From contig JACRCP010000188.1 of NCBI GenBank assembly GCA_016218965.1, forward strand, positions 1-44,060: a stretch of DNA of 44,060 nt. The letters are read 5' to 3'. Under the pieces are notes generated by a model that did no database searches, was not told where the DNA came from, and was given only the letters and a program-made list of their open reading frames with translations. The DNA is from Deltaproteobacteria bacterium (GTDB taxonomy: Bacteria; Myxococcota; SpSt-1050; JACRCP01). A program made the position numbers and the translations under genes. Of this stretch, positions 15,017 to 23,347 are shown one piece after another (position 1 is the stretch's first letter; every line of letters starts with the position of its first letter).

Positions 15017-15936
15017 AGACCGGAGTGCTCCTTGTCACGCTCGGCGGGCCGCGCGAACGCGGCGAGATCCCCGCGTTCGTGAGAAACATGACCGGGCGTG
15101 AGCTCCCGCCGCCGCCGCTCAAGGCGATCACGGCACATTACGACGAGATCGGCGGCCGCTCGCCACTGTGCGACATTACCGAGGCCCAGTCCGCCTCTTT
15201 GCAGGAGACGCTGGGCGAAGGGTTCGTCTGCCGGGCCGCGTTCAGGCACGCGAAACCATCTATCGAAGATGGCATTGACGAGATCGTGGAAACAGGCGCG
15301 TTGCGCCTGGTCTTCCTTTCGATGTCCCCGTTCTGGTCGAGCTTCACCACCGGCGACCAGATCGACACGGCCCGCGCCCACCTCTTCAGCCTGCAGCCCG
15401 AAGCCTGCAGCCTGAAGCCCGTTGTCTTTCCCGTTCACAGCTGGTGCGACAACCCCTTTTTTCTCGCGGCGTGGGCGCAGGCGATCCAGGAAGACTCGGG
15501 CGGCATCGCGCGTGACGAGGTTGTGCTTTTTTCGGTCCACAGCCTCCCCGAGAGGTTGTCCGAGGAGCCATACCGCGAGCAGATCGAACGGACAGCCGGA
15601 GCGGTCGCGGCGCGGCTCTCGCTTCGCGAATGGTCGCTCGGCTGGCAGAGCATTCCCGCCAGCGCGCGCGAGCCGTGGATCGGCCCCTCGGTCGAGGAAG
15701 TGATGGAGCATCTGGCGAAGGAGGGCGCACGGAAGGTCGTGCAGGTCCCGCTCGGGTTCACCGCCGACCATATCGAGACGCTCTACGACATTGACATCGC
15801 CCACCGATCGCACGCCAAAGAGATCGGAATCGAATGGCGCCGCGTGCCGTCCCTCAACGTCTACCCCCCGTTCATCCGCGCCCTTGCCCAGATCGTGGAT
15901 GAAGCCCTCGCCCGGCCGGAAGCTCCGGGCGGTTGA
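15013..15936 (+). CDS. hemH: Ferrochelatase
   Basis: 307 aa. It inserts Fe(II) into protoporphyrin IX, or into coproporphyrin in Gram-positive variants. A PPOX gene at 2850 and no visible coproheme gene point to the protoporphyrin route. Blocks are VLLVTLGGP, GGRSPLCDIT, MSPFWSSFTTG, the catalytic histidine in LFSVHSLPER (His178) and GFTADHIETLYDID (Glu257). Residues about 127-136 are encoded by a heptamer array (YAGCCYG) inserted in frame at a loop. It overlaps hemE by 4 bases and is followed by a GC-rich hairpin. Confidence 0.95.
   Translation: MKTGVLLVTLGGPRERGEIPAFVRNMTGRELPPPPLKAITAHYDEIGGRSPLCDITEAQSASLQETLGEGFVCRAAFRHAKPSIEDGIDEIVETGALRLVFLSMSPFWSSFTTGDQIDTARAHLFSLQPEACSLKPVVFPVHSWCDNPFFLAAWAQAIQEDSGGIARDEVVLFSVHSLPERLSEEPYREQIERTAGAVAARLSLREWSLGWQSIPASAREPWIGPSVEEVMEHLAKEGARKVVQVPLGFTADHIETLYDIDIAHRSHAKEIGIEWRRVPSLNVYPPFIRALAQIVDEALARPEAPGG
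15387..15420. repeat. Heptamer array inside hemH (YAGCCYG)
   Basis: CAGCCTG, CAGCCCG, AAGCCTG, CAGCCTG and a partial AAGCCC: 34 bases at exact 7-base period. It is read in frame as SLQPEACSLKP in a HemH loop. Confidence 0.85.
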
Positions 15937-15941
15937 ATCCC

Positions 15942-15980
15942 CCTCACCCCGCTTTGCCCGGGGAGGGGAGAGGGGTGGGG
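15942..15980. terminator. C/G-run hairpin between convergent hemH and SGNH hydrolase genes
   Basis: The left arm at 15942-15950 (CCTCACCCC) pairs with GGGGTGGGG at 15972-15980, nine pairs including one G-T. No strong T-tract follows. The CCCTCACCCC...GGGGAGGGG type is a familiar dispersed intergenic element in proteobacteria, so it may be both repeat and terminator. Confidence 0.45.
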
Positions 15981-15981
15981 T

Positions 15982-17073
15982 TCACCGTCGGGGCAGGATC
16001 CTGTCGTCCAGGAATCGAAAGAGCTCCTCCGCCATCCTCGGGTTCCCGGCGGCCGTGTAGTGGTCGATGTCGTCGGCGACAAGGCTGTCGAGCGGAACGT
16101 CCCTGAGCGCGGGCTGAAGGTCCACGACGGGAATCCCCCGGCTCGCACACTCGGCCGCGACGGCGTCCAAGATCTTCCTTGGGGTGAGACAGTCCCTCGG
16201 CCCCCCGCGTGTGCTCACGGGGTCGCCGGGCGAAAAAAAGTGCGCGCAGCGCGAGAAGTTCTCCATCGAGACCACGAATTCTGTCCCCCGAGCGCCAAGG
16301 ACGTCCGCCATTCTCGATATGTGCGCGATGTTCGGCCGCCAGTACGGCGTGCCGCCGCGGGATCCCTTGAGCCTATCCCGCAGCGAGTACCCGGCATAGT
16401 TGAGGTAACGGTAGAGGAACGAGCGGTCGTTGAGCCAGAGGTGCAGGCCGTCCGGCACGCCGGGGATCGGTGCGCCGTCCGGCCCGTCGAATGTCTTGAA
16501 AACGAGCGTGTCGATGCCGCCCAACCGCCTGTGTTCGTACACCGTGTTGTCGAGGTCGTTTGCGAAGAAGTTGTAGACCACCAAGTCGGGATCGAGCGGC
16601 AGGACCGTTTCTTTGAGCATGGCGAAGATCTGCCGGATGTTGTAGCCCGGCCCGCCCGCGTTGATGACCTCGAACCGTCCCTCGCGCGAAGCGAGAAGCT
16701 CCCGGAGTCGTCCCGGCACGGTGTCCGTCTCGGCCGACACTCCGACGCCGAAGGTCGCGCTGTCGCCCAGGACCGCGATCCGATACACCCCGGGTTCCTT
16801 CTCCCGGGAGACTTCGCCTCCCCTGAAACCGAGCGAACTGACAGGCACGTCGCACCGCGGGCACGGGGCAAGCCCGTACTCGACCCCGGGGTAGGGCCGC
16901 GGCAGAAGCCCGCCGGCGCGCCAGACCTCGCGCGCCTGGCGCGCGACGCGGTGCCGAAGCAAAACCTCGGCGGCAACGGCGGCAACAGCAAGACTTGTCA
17001 GGAAAACGAGCGCCGAAACGAGCCGCCTGTGCCGGAGTCCGGTCGTTCGAAAAATGTTCGGCTCTCGGATCAT
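15982..17073 (-). CDS. SGNH/GDSL-family hydrolase, membrane-anchored
   Basis: 363 aa. The N-terminal hydrophobic helix (RLVSALVFLTSLAVAAVAAEVLL) anchors or exports it. The SGNH blocks are present in order: GDSATFGVGV (nucleophile Ser), NAGGPGYN (Gly), FFANDLDN (Asn) and the C-terminal DDIDHYTAAGN (Asp and His). Such enzymes deacetylate or de-esterify glycans or lipids in the envelope, and the substrate cannot be read from sequence. The ATG at 17073 is chosen for the membrane helix right behind it; the open frame upstream is not protein-like. Confidence 0.8.
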   Translation of the reverse strand: MIREPNIFRTTGLRHRRLVSALVFLTSLAVAAVAAEVLLRHRVARQAREVWRAGGLLPRPYPGVEYGLAPCPRCDVPVSSLGFRGGEVSREKEPGVYRIAVLGDSATFGVGVSAETDTVPGRLRELLASREGRFEVINAGGPGYNIRQIFAMLKETVLPLDPDLVVYNFFANDLDNTVYEHRRLGGIDTLVFKTFDGPDGAPIPGVPDGLHLWLNDRSFLYRYLNYAGYSLRDRLKGSRGGTPYWRPNIAHISRMADVLGARGTEFVVSMENFSRCAHFFSPGDPVSTRGGPRDCLTPRKILDAVAAECASRGIPVVDLQPALRDVPLDSLVADDIDHYTAAGNPRMAEELFRFLDDRILPRR

Positions 17074-17233
17074 CCGGCCTGCGTGCCCTTGGTCGAGGGG
17101 GCCCGTTTCTTTCTGATCGAACTTCCCCGCAGCAAGGATAGCAGGCCGCGCCGGCGCCGGCAAATCCCGCGACCGCGCGACCACGCAGCCCGCGGGTGCA
17201 TTTGCCGGCCTTACGTGATATGAGAGCGTCCTG

Positions 17234-18384
17234 ATGGACGGCTTGAAGAAGGCCCTTTCGATCGGGCTCAAGGTTCTCGTGGCGCTCGTCGTCGTCGGCG
17301 CCGCAATCCGGCTCTGGCCCAAGGAGATGGTCGAGGTCGGGGTCGTGCGCGTTGAGCGCGGCGACGTGCGCGACGTTGTCACGCCGATCTCGTCGGGGAC
17401 GGTCAAGGCCGCGCGTTATGCCAGGGTGCGCTCACAGATCATCGGGGAGGTCGAGAGGGTTTTTTTCAAGAAAGGAGATCGGGTCAAGAAGGGCGATCTG
17501 ATCGTGCGCCTCAAGAACCGCGAGCAGCGCGCGCGCCTGGACCTTTCGCGCGCAAATCTGGCCGCGGGGATGGCCTCGCGAAAACAGGCATCGCTCCGGA
17601 GCGAGCAGCTCGTCAGGAGTTTCGAGAGGACCAAGAAGCTCTTCGACCAGAAGGTTGCAAGCGAATCCTCACTTGAGCAGATCGAAACCGAGAAGGGCGT
17701 GTCGGGGGAGCTCATCGCGGCCGCCGACGCCAACCTCGCCCAGCTGAAGGCGGCGGTGGACATAGCCGACGCGTCATTTGACGCGACGTTTTTTTTGGCG
17801 CCGTTCGACGGCGTCGTGGCGGCGGTGACGCCCGAGGAGGGCGAGTCGCTCAGCCCCGGCCTCCCGGTGTACGAGATCTACGACGGCACGGTTGTGAAAA
17901 TCGAGGCCGCCGTGGACGAGGTGGACGCGGCGCGCCTCACCGTCGGGATGCCGGCCCAGGTGACGTCCGACGCCCTGCCGGGCGCCGTCATCGACGCAAG
18001 GGTTTTTTGGATCGCGCCGCTCGTGACCCACGACATCAAGGGGAGCCGCAACGTCGACATCACGCTAGAAATCGAAAAGGGCGACCCGCGCCTCAAGGTG
18101 GGAATGTCGGTGGATGTTGACATAGTCGTCACAAGGCACCCCGGCGTGCCGTATCTCCCGACCAACGCCGTAATGGGCAAGGGTACCAGCCGCCAGGTCA
18201 TGGTCGCGGCGGACGGTTTCGCAAAGGAAAAACGCGTGAAGACCGGGCTTTCGGACTGGGAGATGACCGAGATCAACGAGGGGCTGTTGCCCGAAGACCA
18301 GGTGATATTTACGCTCAACGCCGCCGGTCTCGTCCCGGGCGCGCGGGTGAAAATCAATCCTCTTCTCACCCCCGCCAAGGGCAG

Positions 18385-18388
<4 letters not shown>
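17234..18388 (+). CDS. MacA/HlyD-type periplasmic adaptor (membrane fusion protein)
   Basis: 384 aa. A single N-terminal membrane helix ([16 protein letters not shown]) is followed by a biotinyl-lipoyl-like half ([28 protein letters not shown]), an alpha-helical hairpin rich in Arg, Lys, Gln and Ser (about 100-190), the second lipoyl half ([20 protein letters not shown]) and beta-barrel domains. It links an inner-membrane ABC transporter to an outer-membrane channel. The stop overlaps the ATPase start, giving a MacA-MacB-like operon split into adaptor, ATPase and permease. No TolC homologue is in the window. Confidence 0.9.
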
Positions 18389-19076
<688 letters not shown>

Positions 19077-19080
<4 letters not shown>

Positions 19081-20285
19081 ACTGGACCGAGCATTTCCTG
19101 ACTGCCGTCGATTCGATCCTTTCGAACGCCTGGCGGTCGTTTCTCACGACGCTCGGGGTCATCATCGGCGTGACCTCGGTGGTCCTGCTCGTGTCGCTGG
19201 GCGAGGGCGCGCGGACGTACCTCGGGGACCTCTTTGCGGGAATGGGGACGAACCTCCTTCTGGTTTTTCCCGGCAAACAGGACACAAAAGGGATGGGCCA
19301 CCCGCCGATGGCCGGGACCGTCCGGAAGATAACCATGGATGACGCGCGGGCGCTGGAGCGCCGCGGGACGACGTTTAACAAGGTCAACGCCATCGTCATG
19401 GGGATGGGGACCCAGAAATATCTCAATCGCTCGCGCGACGCGATGGTCATCGGCACCAACGAGACGCTCCCCGAGGTGCACCAGATGAGGACCGGCACGG
19501 GGGCCTTCATAGCGGCCGATGACGTCGACGCCAAGCGGCGCGTGGCGGTCATCGGGCGCACCATCCAGAAGGAGCTCTTCGGCGACGAGCCGCCGCTCGG
19601 GAAGATGATGAAGATAGCCGACACCAAATTCCGCGTCATCGGCATCATGGAGACCAAGGGCCAGAGCCTGGGGGTCGATTTCGACGACATCGCGTTCATC
19701 CCGGTGACCGTCGCCATGGACATCTTCAACCTGGAAGGCCTCACCAGGCTCTCGGTCAAGGCCAACAGCAAGGCCGACATCGAACCTGCCATCGCCGAGG
19801 TAAGGGAGATCCTCACGCGCCGGCACAACAACAACGAGGACTTCACAATCGTCTCGCAGGCCGACATGCTCGCGACGTTTAACAAGATTGCGGCGACGAT
19901 GGAGCTCGTGATCCTGGGGATCGCTTCCATTTCACTTCTCGTGGGCGGCATCGGGATCATGAACATCATGCTGGTGTCGGTCAAGGAGCGCACGCGGGAG
20001 ATCGGCCTACGGATGGCCGTCGGTGCCCGGCGCCGCGACATCCAGGCGCAGTTCCTCATTGAGAGCGTGACCATCTCGCTTTTTGGGGGTCTTGTCGGCC
20101 TGGCCCTTGGTGTTGTGGCCATCCTCGTGTTCAACGCCCTCGCGCCCGACATGAAGGTGCACTTCACGCCGTGGGTCTTCGTCGTCGCCTTCGGCTTTTC
20201 CGTGGCGGTCGGCGTGTTCTTCGGCGTCTTCCCCGCCCGCAAGGCATCCATGCTCGACCCGATCGAATCGCTCAGGTACGAGTAG
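19077..20285 (+). CDS. MacB-type ABC transporter permease
   Basis: 402 aa. The N-terminal helix [24 protein letters not shown] is followed by a large periplasmic MacB core domain (about 45-270), then three C-terminal helices of the FtsX domain with the conserved [29 protein letters not shown] block. The end, [18 protein letters not shown], is characteristic. With the adaptor and ATPase it should form a tripartite pump for a peptide, lipid or small molecule. Confidence 0.93.
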
Positions 20286-20303
20286 CGCGACGCGCGGGAC
20301 GGA

Positions 20304-20332
20304 CCTGCGGCCGGCATCGGGCCGGCCGCAGG
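20304..20332. terminator. Perfect 12-base hairpin after the MacAB-type operon
   Basis: CCTGCGGCCGGC at 20304-20315 and GCCGGCCGCAGG at 20321-20332, loop ATCGG. It starts 18 bases after the permease stop. There is no T-tract, so it may be a stability or pause element rather than a classical terminator. Confidence 0.55.
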
Positions 20333-20500
20333 GCGGGATCGGGCCGCGCGCCGCGCCAAGCCGGGGCACCAGCCTGCCCAACTCATTGTAATCACGCCAT
20401 AAACATGGCCGGAACGCGGTGGCACGCGGGTTGTATTCCTTTTGTGTGACTCGAAACGAAAAGGCTCAGTGCGCAAACCCGAACACGAAAGGAGAACAAA

Positions 20501-21094
20501 ATGAAAAGGCTCGCAAACGAAATCGGAAGGCTCACGGAAAACATCGAAGTCCTGAGCAACTGCCCCTGGATTGGCTCAAACCTCAAGGAACAATATGATC
20601 TGCGCTGCATCGCCCGCGACGCCGCCGCGCTCGACCGCGAGCTCGACGAGTCGCTTGCCGTGTTTCTGAGAAGCTCCCAGATCAAGCGCGTCGTCAAGGA
20701 AGACCTCGGCAAGGCCGCCCGGCGCGCCTGTGCGTTTGTCACAAAAGGCGCCAGTCGGGGACAGGACGACCGCGCCGGCAAGTTTGCAAGGATGCTCGCC
20801 CGCAGTGACGGGGCGGCCGCGTTCGGCGGGTACGCCCCCGAGCTTCTCGAGATGCTCGACGCGATCGATGGCGACCGGGCGGCGATCGAAACCCTGCGCC
20901 TCGCGAAGGCGCTCAAGTCCTGGCTAGCGATGGAATCGGCCGCCACGCGTGCGCGCGGGCGATACACGCACCTGCTCTCGTGTGCCGGTTCGCTCTCGGG
21001 CACGCTGCGCGCCATCAATGCCGACATCGGCCGTCGGCTGACCGAGGCCGCTTCGGTTGCCACCGCCGAGTGGATGGCCCGCAAGGCAGCGTGA
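20501..21094 (+). CDS. Helical cytoplasmic protein of unknown function
   Basis: 197 aa with a strong ribosome-binding site (AAAGGAG, 7 bases before the ATG). The sequence is almost entirely helix-forming, with heptad-like spacing of Leu and Ala and many charged residues (KRLANEIGRLTENIEVL; AAALDRELDESLAVFL). There is no signal peptide or membrane segment. I recognise no family. It stands alone between the MacAB-type operon and two heptamer arrays. Codon use is like that of its neighbours. Confidence 0.7.
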   Translation: MKRLANEIGRLTENIEVLSNCPWIGSNLKEQYDLRCIARDAAALDRELDESLAVFLRSSQIKRVVKEDLGKAARRACAFVTKGASRGQDDRAGKFARMLARSDGAAAFGGYAPELLEMLDAIDGDRAAIETLRLAKALKSWLAMESAATRARGRYTHLLSCAGSLSGTLRAINADIGRRLTEAASVATAEWMARKAA

Positions 21095-21103
21095 CAAATG
21101 AGT

Positions 21104-21131
21104 GGCCAGTTGCCAGTCGCCGGTTGCCAGT
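21104..21131. repeat. Heptamer array (TGCCAGT-type)
   Basis: Four contiguous 7-base units: GGCCAGT, TGCCAGT, CGCCGGT, TGCCAGT. It begins 10 bases after the helical-protein stop. Confidence 0.7.
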
Positions 21132-21214
21132 CGGAGCGGGCAGTGGACAAAGAGCAGTAGAAACCACGGACGGCGCGAAACGGATATTCGGCGGACGGGC
21201 CTCGACTGCTTCTC

Positions 21215-21249
21215 ACCACTGACCACCGGCCACCGGCCCCTGGCGCCTG
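21215..21249. repeat. Heptamer array (ACCACCG-type)
   Basis: Five 7-base units: ACCACTG, ACCACCG, GCCACCG, GCCCCTG, GCGCCTG. It lies in the same 260-base gap as the array at 21104, upstream of the F0 promoter. Apart from these arrays and the promoter I see nothing in this gap. Confidence 0.65.
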
Positions 21250-21304
21250 CTCCCGTTCGGCTGACCTGGTTTTCACCCGGCAGTCATCTTCTGGCAAAAA
21301 AACA

Positions 21305-21334
21305 TTGACGCCTTTTTGCCCACCGTGCTACAAG
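21305..21334 (+). promoter_or_regulatory. Promoter of the F0 ATP synthase genes
   Basis: TTGACG at 21305-21310, an 18-base spacer and TACAAG at 21329-21334. Transcription would start near 21341, which rules out the TTG at 21316 as translation start and favours the TTG at 21355. Confidence 0.5.
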
Positions 21335-21354
21335 GTGCCCGCGAGAGGCCCCCT

Positions 21355-21579
21355 TTGGATGAAGATCAGAAGCGGATGTGGCGGCTTGTCGGGCGCTACG
21401 GGTCCGTGGGTCTCGAGATTGGAATCGCCGTCGCGGTCGGCCTCTTCGTCGGGAGATACCTCGACGACAGGTTCGACACGAAGCCGTGGCTGACGGTGTT
21501 CCTTGGGGCTGCCGGGGTCGGGGCCGCCGGGAAAGCCGTCTACGACGCAGTAAAAAAGATCGATATGGACAAACTGTAA
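21355..21579 (+). CDS. AtpZ/AtpI-family small membrane protein
   Basis: About 74 aa with two hydrophobic helices: GLEIGIAVAVGLFVGRYLDD, then WLTVFLGAAGVGAAGKAVYDAV. The GxYLDxxFxTxPW pattern (here GRYLDDRFDTKPW) is characteristic of AtpZ/AtpI proteins that precede F0 genes and assist c-ring assembly or carry Mg/Ca. The start is uncertain: TTG at 21355 has GAGAGG 6 bases upstream, and the ATG at 21373 is possible. Four bases separate it from the next gene. Confidence 0.8.
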   Translation: MDEDQKRMWRLVGRYGSVGLEIGIAVAVGLFVGRYLDDRFDTKPWLTVFLGAAGVGAAGKAVYDAVKKIDMDKL

Positions 21580-21583
21580 GGGT

Positions 21584-22000
21584 ATGCCCGGCCGCCTCGT
21601 CAGACTCCTCCTCTCTCTTCAGTGCGCCGCCGCCGCTGCGTGCGTCGCCGCCGCCGCCGTGACCGGTTCGGGGTTTGCCGAAGGAACCGCTGCGGGGCTC
21701 GTGCTCGGCGCGGCAAACTTCGCCGCCGTGTGCCTCATCTTCCGGCGTTTTCTGTCCCCGGAGATCTCGACGGCGGGCAAGGCAGTCCGCGGTTTTCTCG
21801 CCGCGGCCAAGTTTGTCGTCCTTCTGGCGCTTTTCTATCTGGCCGTAGTCCGGGCCGGAATCAACCCGGCCGCCCTCGCCGCCGGTTTCACGCTGTCGCT
21901 TGCCGTTCCCATTCTCGGCGCCTTGATCGCGGCCGCCCGTGCCGCCGACGAGTCGCCGGCCGGCGTCTTCGAAAGGGTCCCGCGATGCCGCACGGAGTGA
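21584..22000 (+). CDS. atpI: ATP synthase subunit I-like protein
   Basis: 138 aa with four hydrophobic segments (LLLSLQCAAAAACVAAAAV; GLVLGAANFAAVCLIF; FVVLLALFYLAVV; AALAAGFTLSLAVPILGALI). Size, topology and position directly before atpB fit subunit I (AtpI), an accessory factor for c-ring assembly. Sequence similarity in this family is low, so the call leans on context. It overlaps the atpB start by 16 bases. Confidence 0.7.
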   Translation: MPGRLVRLLLSLQCAAAAACVAAAAVTGSGFAEGTAAGLVLGAANFAAVCLIFRRFLSPEISTAGKAVRGFLAAAKFVVLLALFYLAVVRAGINPAALAAGFTLSLAVPILGALIAAARAADESPAGVFERVPRCRTE

Positions 22001-22773
22001 GTTGGTTTTCGTTTCTTCCGGGCTTCGAGAGCCTCGAACACTGGCTCCAAGGTGTCATGGGGGCCTCTTTCTACCAGAAGGTTCCAATCCACGCACAGCA
22101 CGTCGTGGCGGCGCTGTTCGTGTTCCTGTGCGTGATCTTCTTCGCGTCGATCGCCCGCGCCGCGCTCGCGCGCAGGGGCGACTCGGTCCTCCCGGACGAA
22201 AAACTCACCGCCCGGAACTTCTTCGAGATCTTCCTCGAGGCGGCGTATACGCTGATGAAGGACATCATCGGTCCCCAGGCGCACCGTTACTTCCCGCTCA
22301 TCGGCGCGCTTGCGGTTTTCATCTTCTTCTCGAACATGCTGGGGCAAATCCCGGGACTCCTGCCCCCTACGCAGAACCTCAACACGACCGCCGCGTGCGC
22401 CCTGACCGTGTTCCTGTCGTATCATTGGATTGGCGCGCGAGGCCAGGGTTTCTTCAAGTATTTCGGCCACATGGCAAACCCGATGGGCGCTTGGTGGGGG
22501 TGGCTGCTGGCCCCGCTCATGTTCCCGATAGAGATGATAAGCCACTTGGCGCGGCCTATGTCGCTTTCGCTTCGCCTGATGGGGAACATGACTGGTGACC
22601 ACGTGCTTCTCGGAATATTCTTGGGACTTGTACCTTGCGTCGTGCCGATCCCGTTTCAGATCTTGGGGCTTTTGGTCGCCGTGGTCCAGACGCTTGTCTT
22701 CTGCCTCCTCTCGACGGTCTACATCTCGCTGGCGCTCGCGCACGAGGAGGAAGGCCACGGGCATGAGCATTAA
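21985..22773 (+). CDS. atpB: ATP synthase F0 subunit a
   Basis: 262 aa. Subunit a forms the two half-channels that carry ions to the c-ring. The essential arginine is Arg197 in PMSLSLRLMGNMTGDHVLLG. Other conserved parts are SNMLGQIPGLLPPTQNLNTTAACAL and the C-terminal FQILGLLVAVVQTLVFCLLSTVYISLA. It ends in a His-rich tail (EEEGHGHEH). The ATG at 21985 has GAAAGGG upstream. No F1 gene follows: F0 is split from F1 as in several deltaproteobacteria. Confidence 0.96.
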   Translation: MPHGVSWFSFLPGFESLEHWLQGVMGASFYQKVPIHAQHVVAALFVFLCVIFFASIARAALARRGDSVLPDEKLTARNFFEIFLEAAYTLMKDIIGPQAHRYFPLIGALAVFIFFSNMLGQIPGLLPPTQNLNTTAACALTVFLSYHWIGARGQGFFKYFGHMANPMGAWWGWLLAPLMFPIEMISHLARPMSLSLRLMGNMTGDHVLLGIFLGLVPCVVPIPFQILGLLVAVVQTLVFCLLSTVYISLALAHEEEGHGHEH

Positions 22774-22827
22774 GGAACAACGGGGGATTGGTCGTCTCAT
22801 TAAGGACGGAAAGGAGGTCCACGTACG

Positions 22828-23166
22828 ATGAACCGTTTTGGGAAGCTCGCAAGGGTGATAGTCCTGTCGATGCTGCTGGTCGCAGCGTCGGCGCAGTTGG
22901 CGTTCGCGCAAGGGGCCGCAGAGGCCGGCAACAAGTTCAGTACGATGACGGCGATGGCGGTCGCCGCCGGTCTGGCCATAGGCATCGCGGCGCTCGGCGG
23001 GGCGCTTGCCCAAGGCCGTGCCGTCGACAGTGCGCTCACGGGTATTGCCCGGAACCCCGGCGCCTCGGGCAAAATCCTGGTCCCCATGATCCTCGGCCTC
23101 GCGCTCATTGAATCTCTCGTCATCTACGCTTTCATCATCGCGTTCATGTTGCTCCCGAAGCTCTAG
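22828..23166 (+). CDS. atpE: ATP synthase F0 subunit c, with signal peptide
   Basis: 112 aa, longer than the usual 70-90 because of an N-terminal signal-like segment (VIVLSMLLVAASAQLAFAQ). Two hairpin helices follow: AMAVAAGLAIGIAALGGALAQG and MILGLALIESLVIYAFIIAF, with the polar loop ARNPGAS. The ion-binding carboxylate is Glu95. Gln62, Ser96 and Tyr100 are also present, the ligand set known from Na+-binding c-rings. AAAGGAGGT lies upstream. A strong terminator follows 33 bases downstream. Confidence 0.95.
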   Translation: MNRFGKLARVIVLSMLLVAASAQLAFAQGAAEAGNKFSTMTAMAVAAGLAIGIAALGGALAQGRAVDSALTGIARNPGASGKILVPMILGLALIESLVIYAFIIAFMLLPKL

Positions 23167-23198
23167 GACCCGCGGGGCCATTCCCGGTCTGCGTCCTC

Positions 23199-23222
23199 GG
23201 CCGCCCCCAGGGCGGCCTTTTT
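23199..23222 (+). terminator. Intrinsic terminator after atpE
   Basis: GGCCGCCC at 23199-23206 pairs with GGGCGGCC at 23210-23217, loop CCA, followed by TTTTT. Ideal rho-independent form. Confidence 0.9.
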
Positions 23223-23250
23223 CGTTCGTTCGCCGAGTTCGCCGAGTTTG

Positions 23251-23279
23251 TTGTTTTCCGGCGTCTGGTCCGGTATACT
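23251..23279 (+). promoter_or_regulatory. Promoter of the Cys-rich lipoprotein operon
   Basis: TTGTTT at 23251-23256, a 17-base spacer and TATACT at 23274-23279, 68 bases before the ATG of the first large lipoprotein and just behind the atpE terminator. Confidence 0.6.
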
Positions 23280-23347
23280 ATAGATTGGGTGTAGTAGCGC
23301 CCAGTCGAAAGACCCGTCCTGTGACCAAACGGTGGAGGGCCGGAGCC

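Noticed and set aside
15942..15980. C/G-run hairpin as an insertion-sequence end
   Set aside because: No transposase, no target duplication and no partner repeat nearby; a dispersed intergenic hairpin or terminator fits better.
21104..21249. Possible CRISPR array
   Set aside because: Units are 7 bases and contiguous, with no repeat-spacer alternation and no cas genes.
21316..21354. Longer start for the AtpZ-like protein
   Set aside because: It would begin inside the -35/-10 region of the predicted promoter and lacks a ribosome site.
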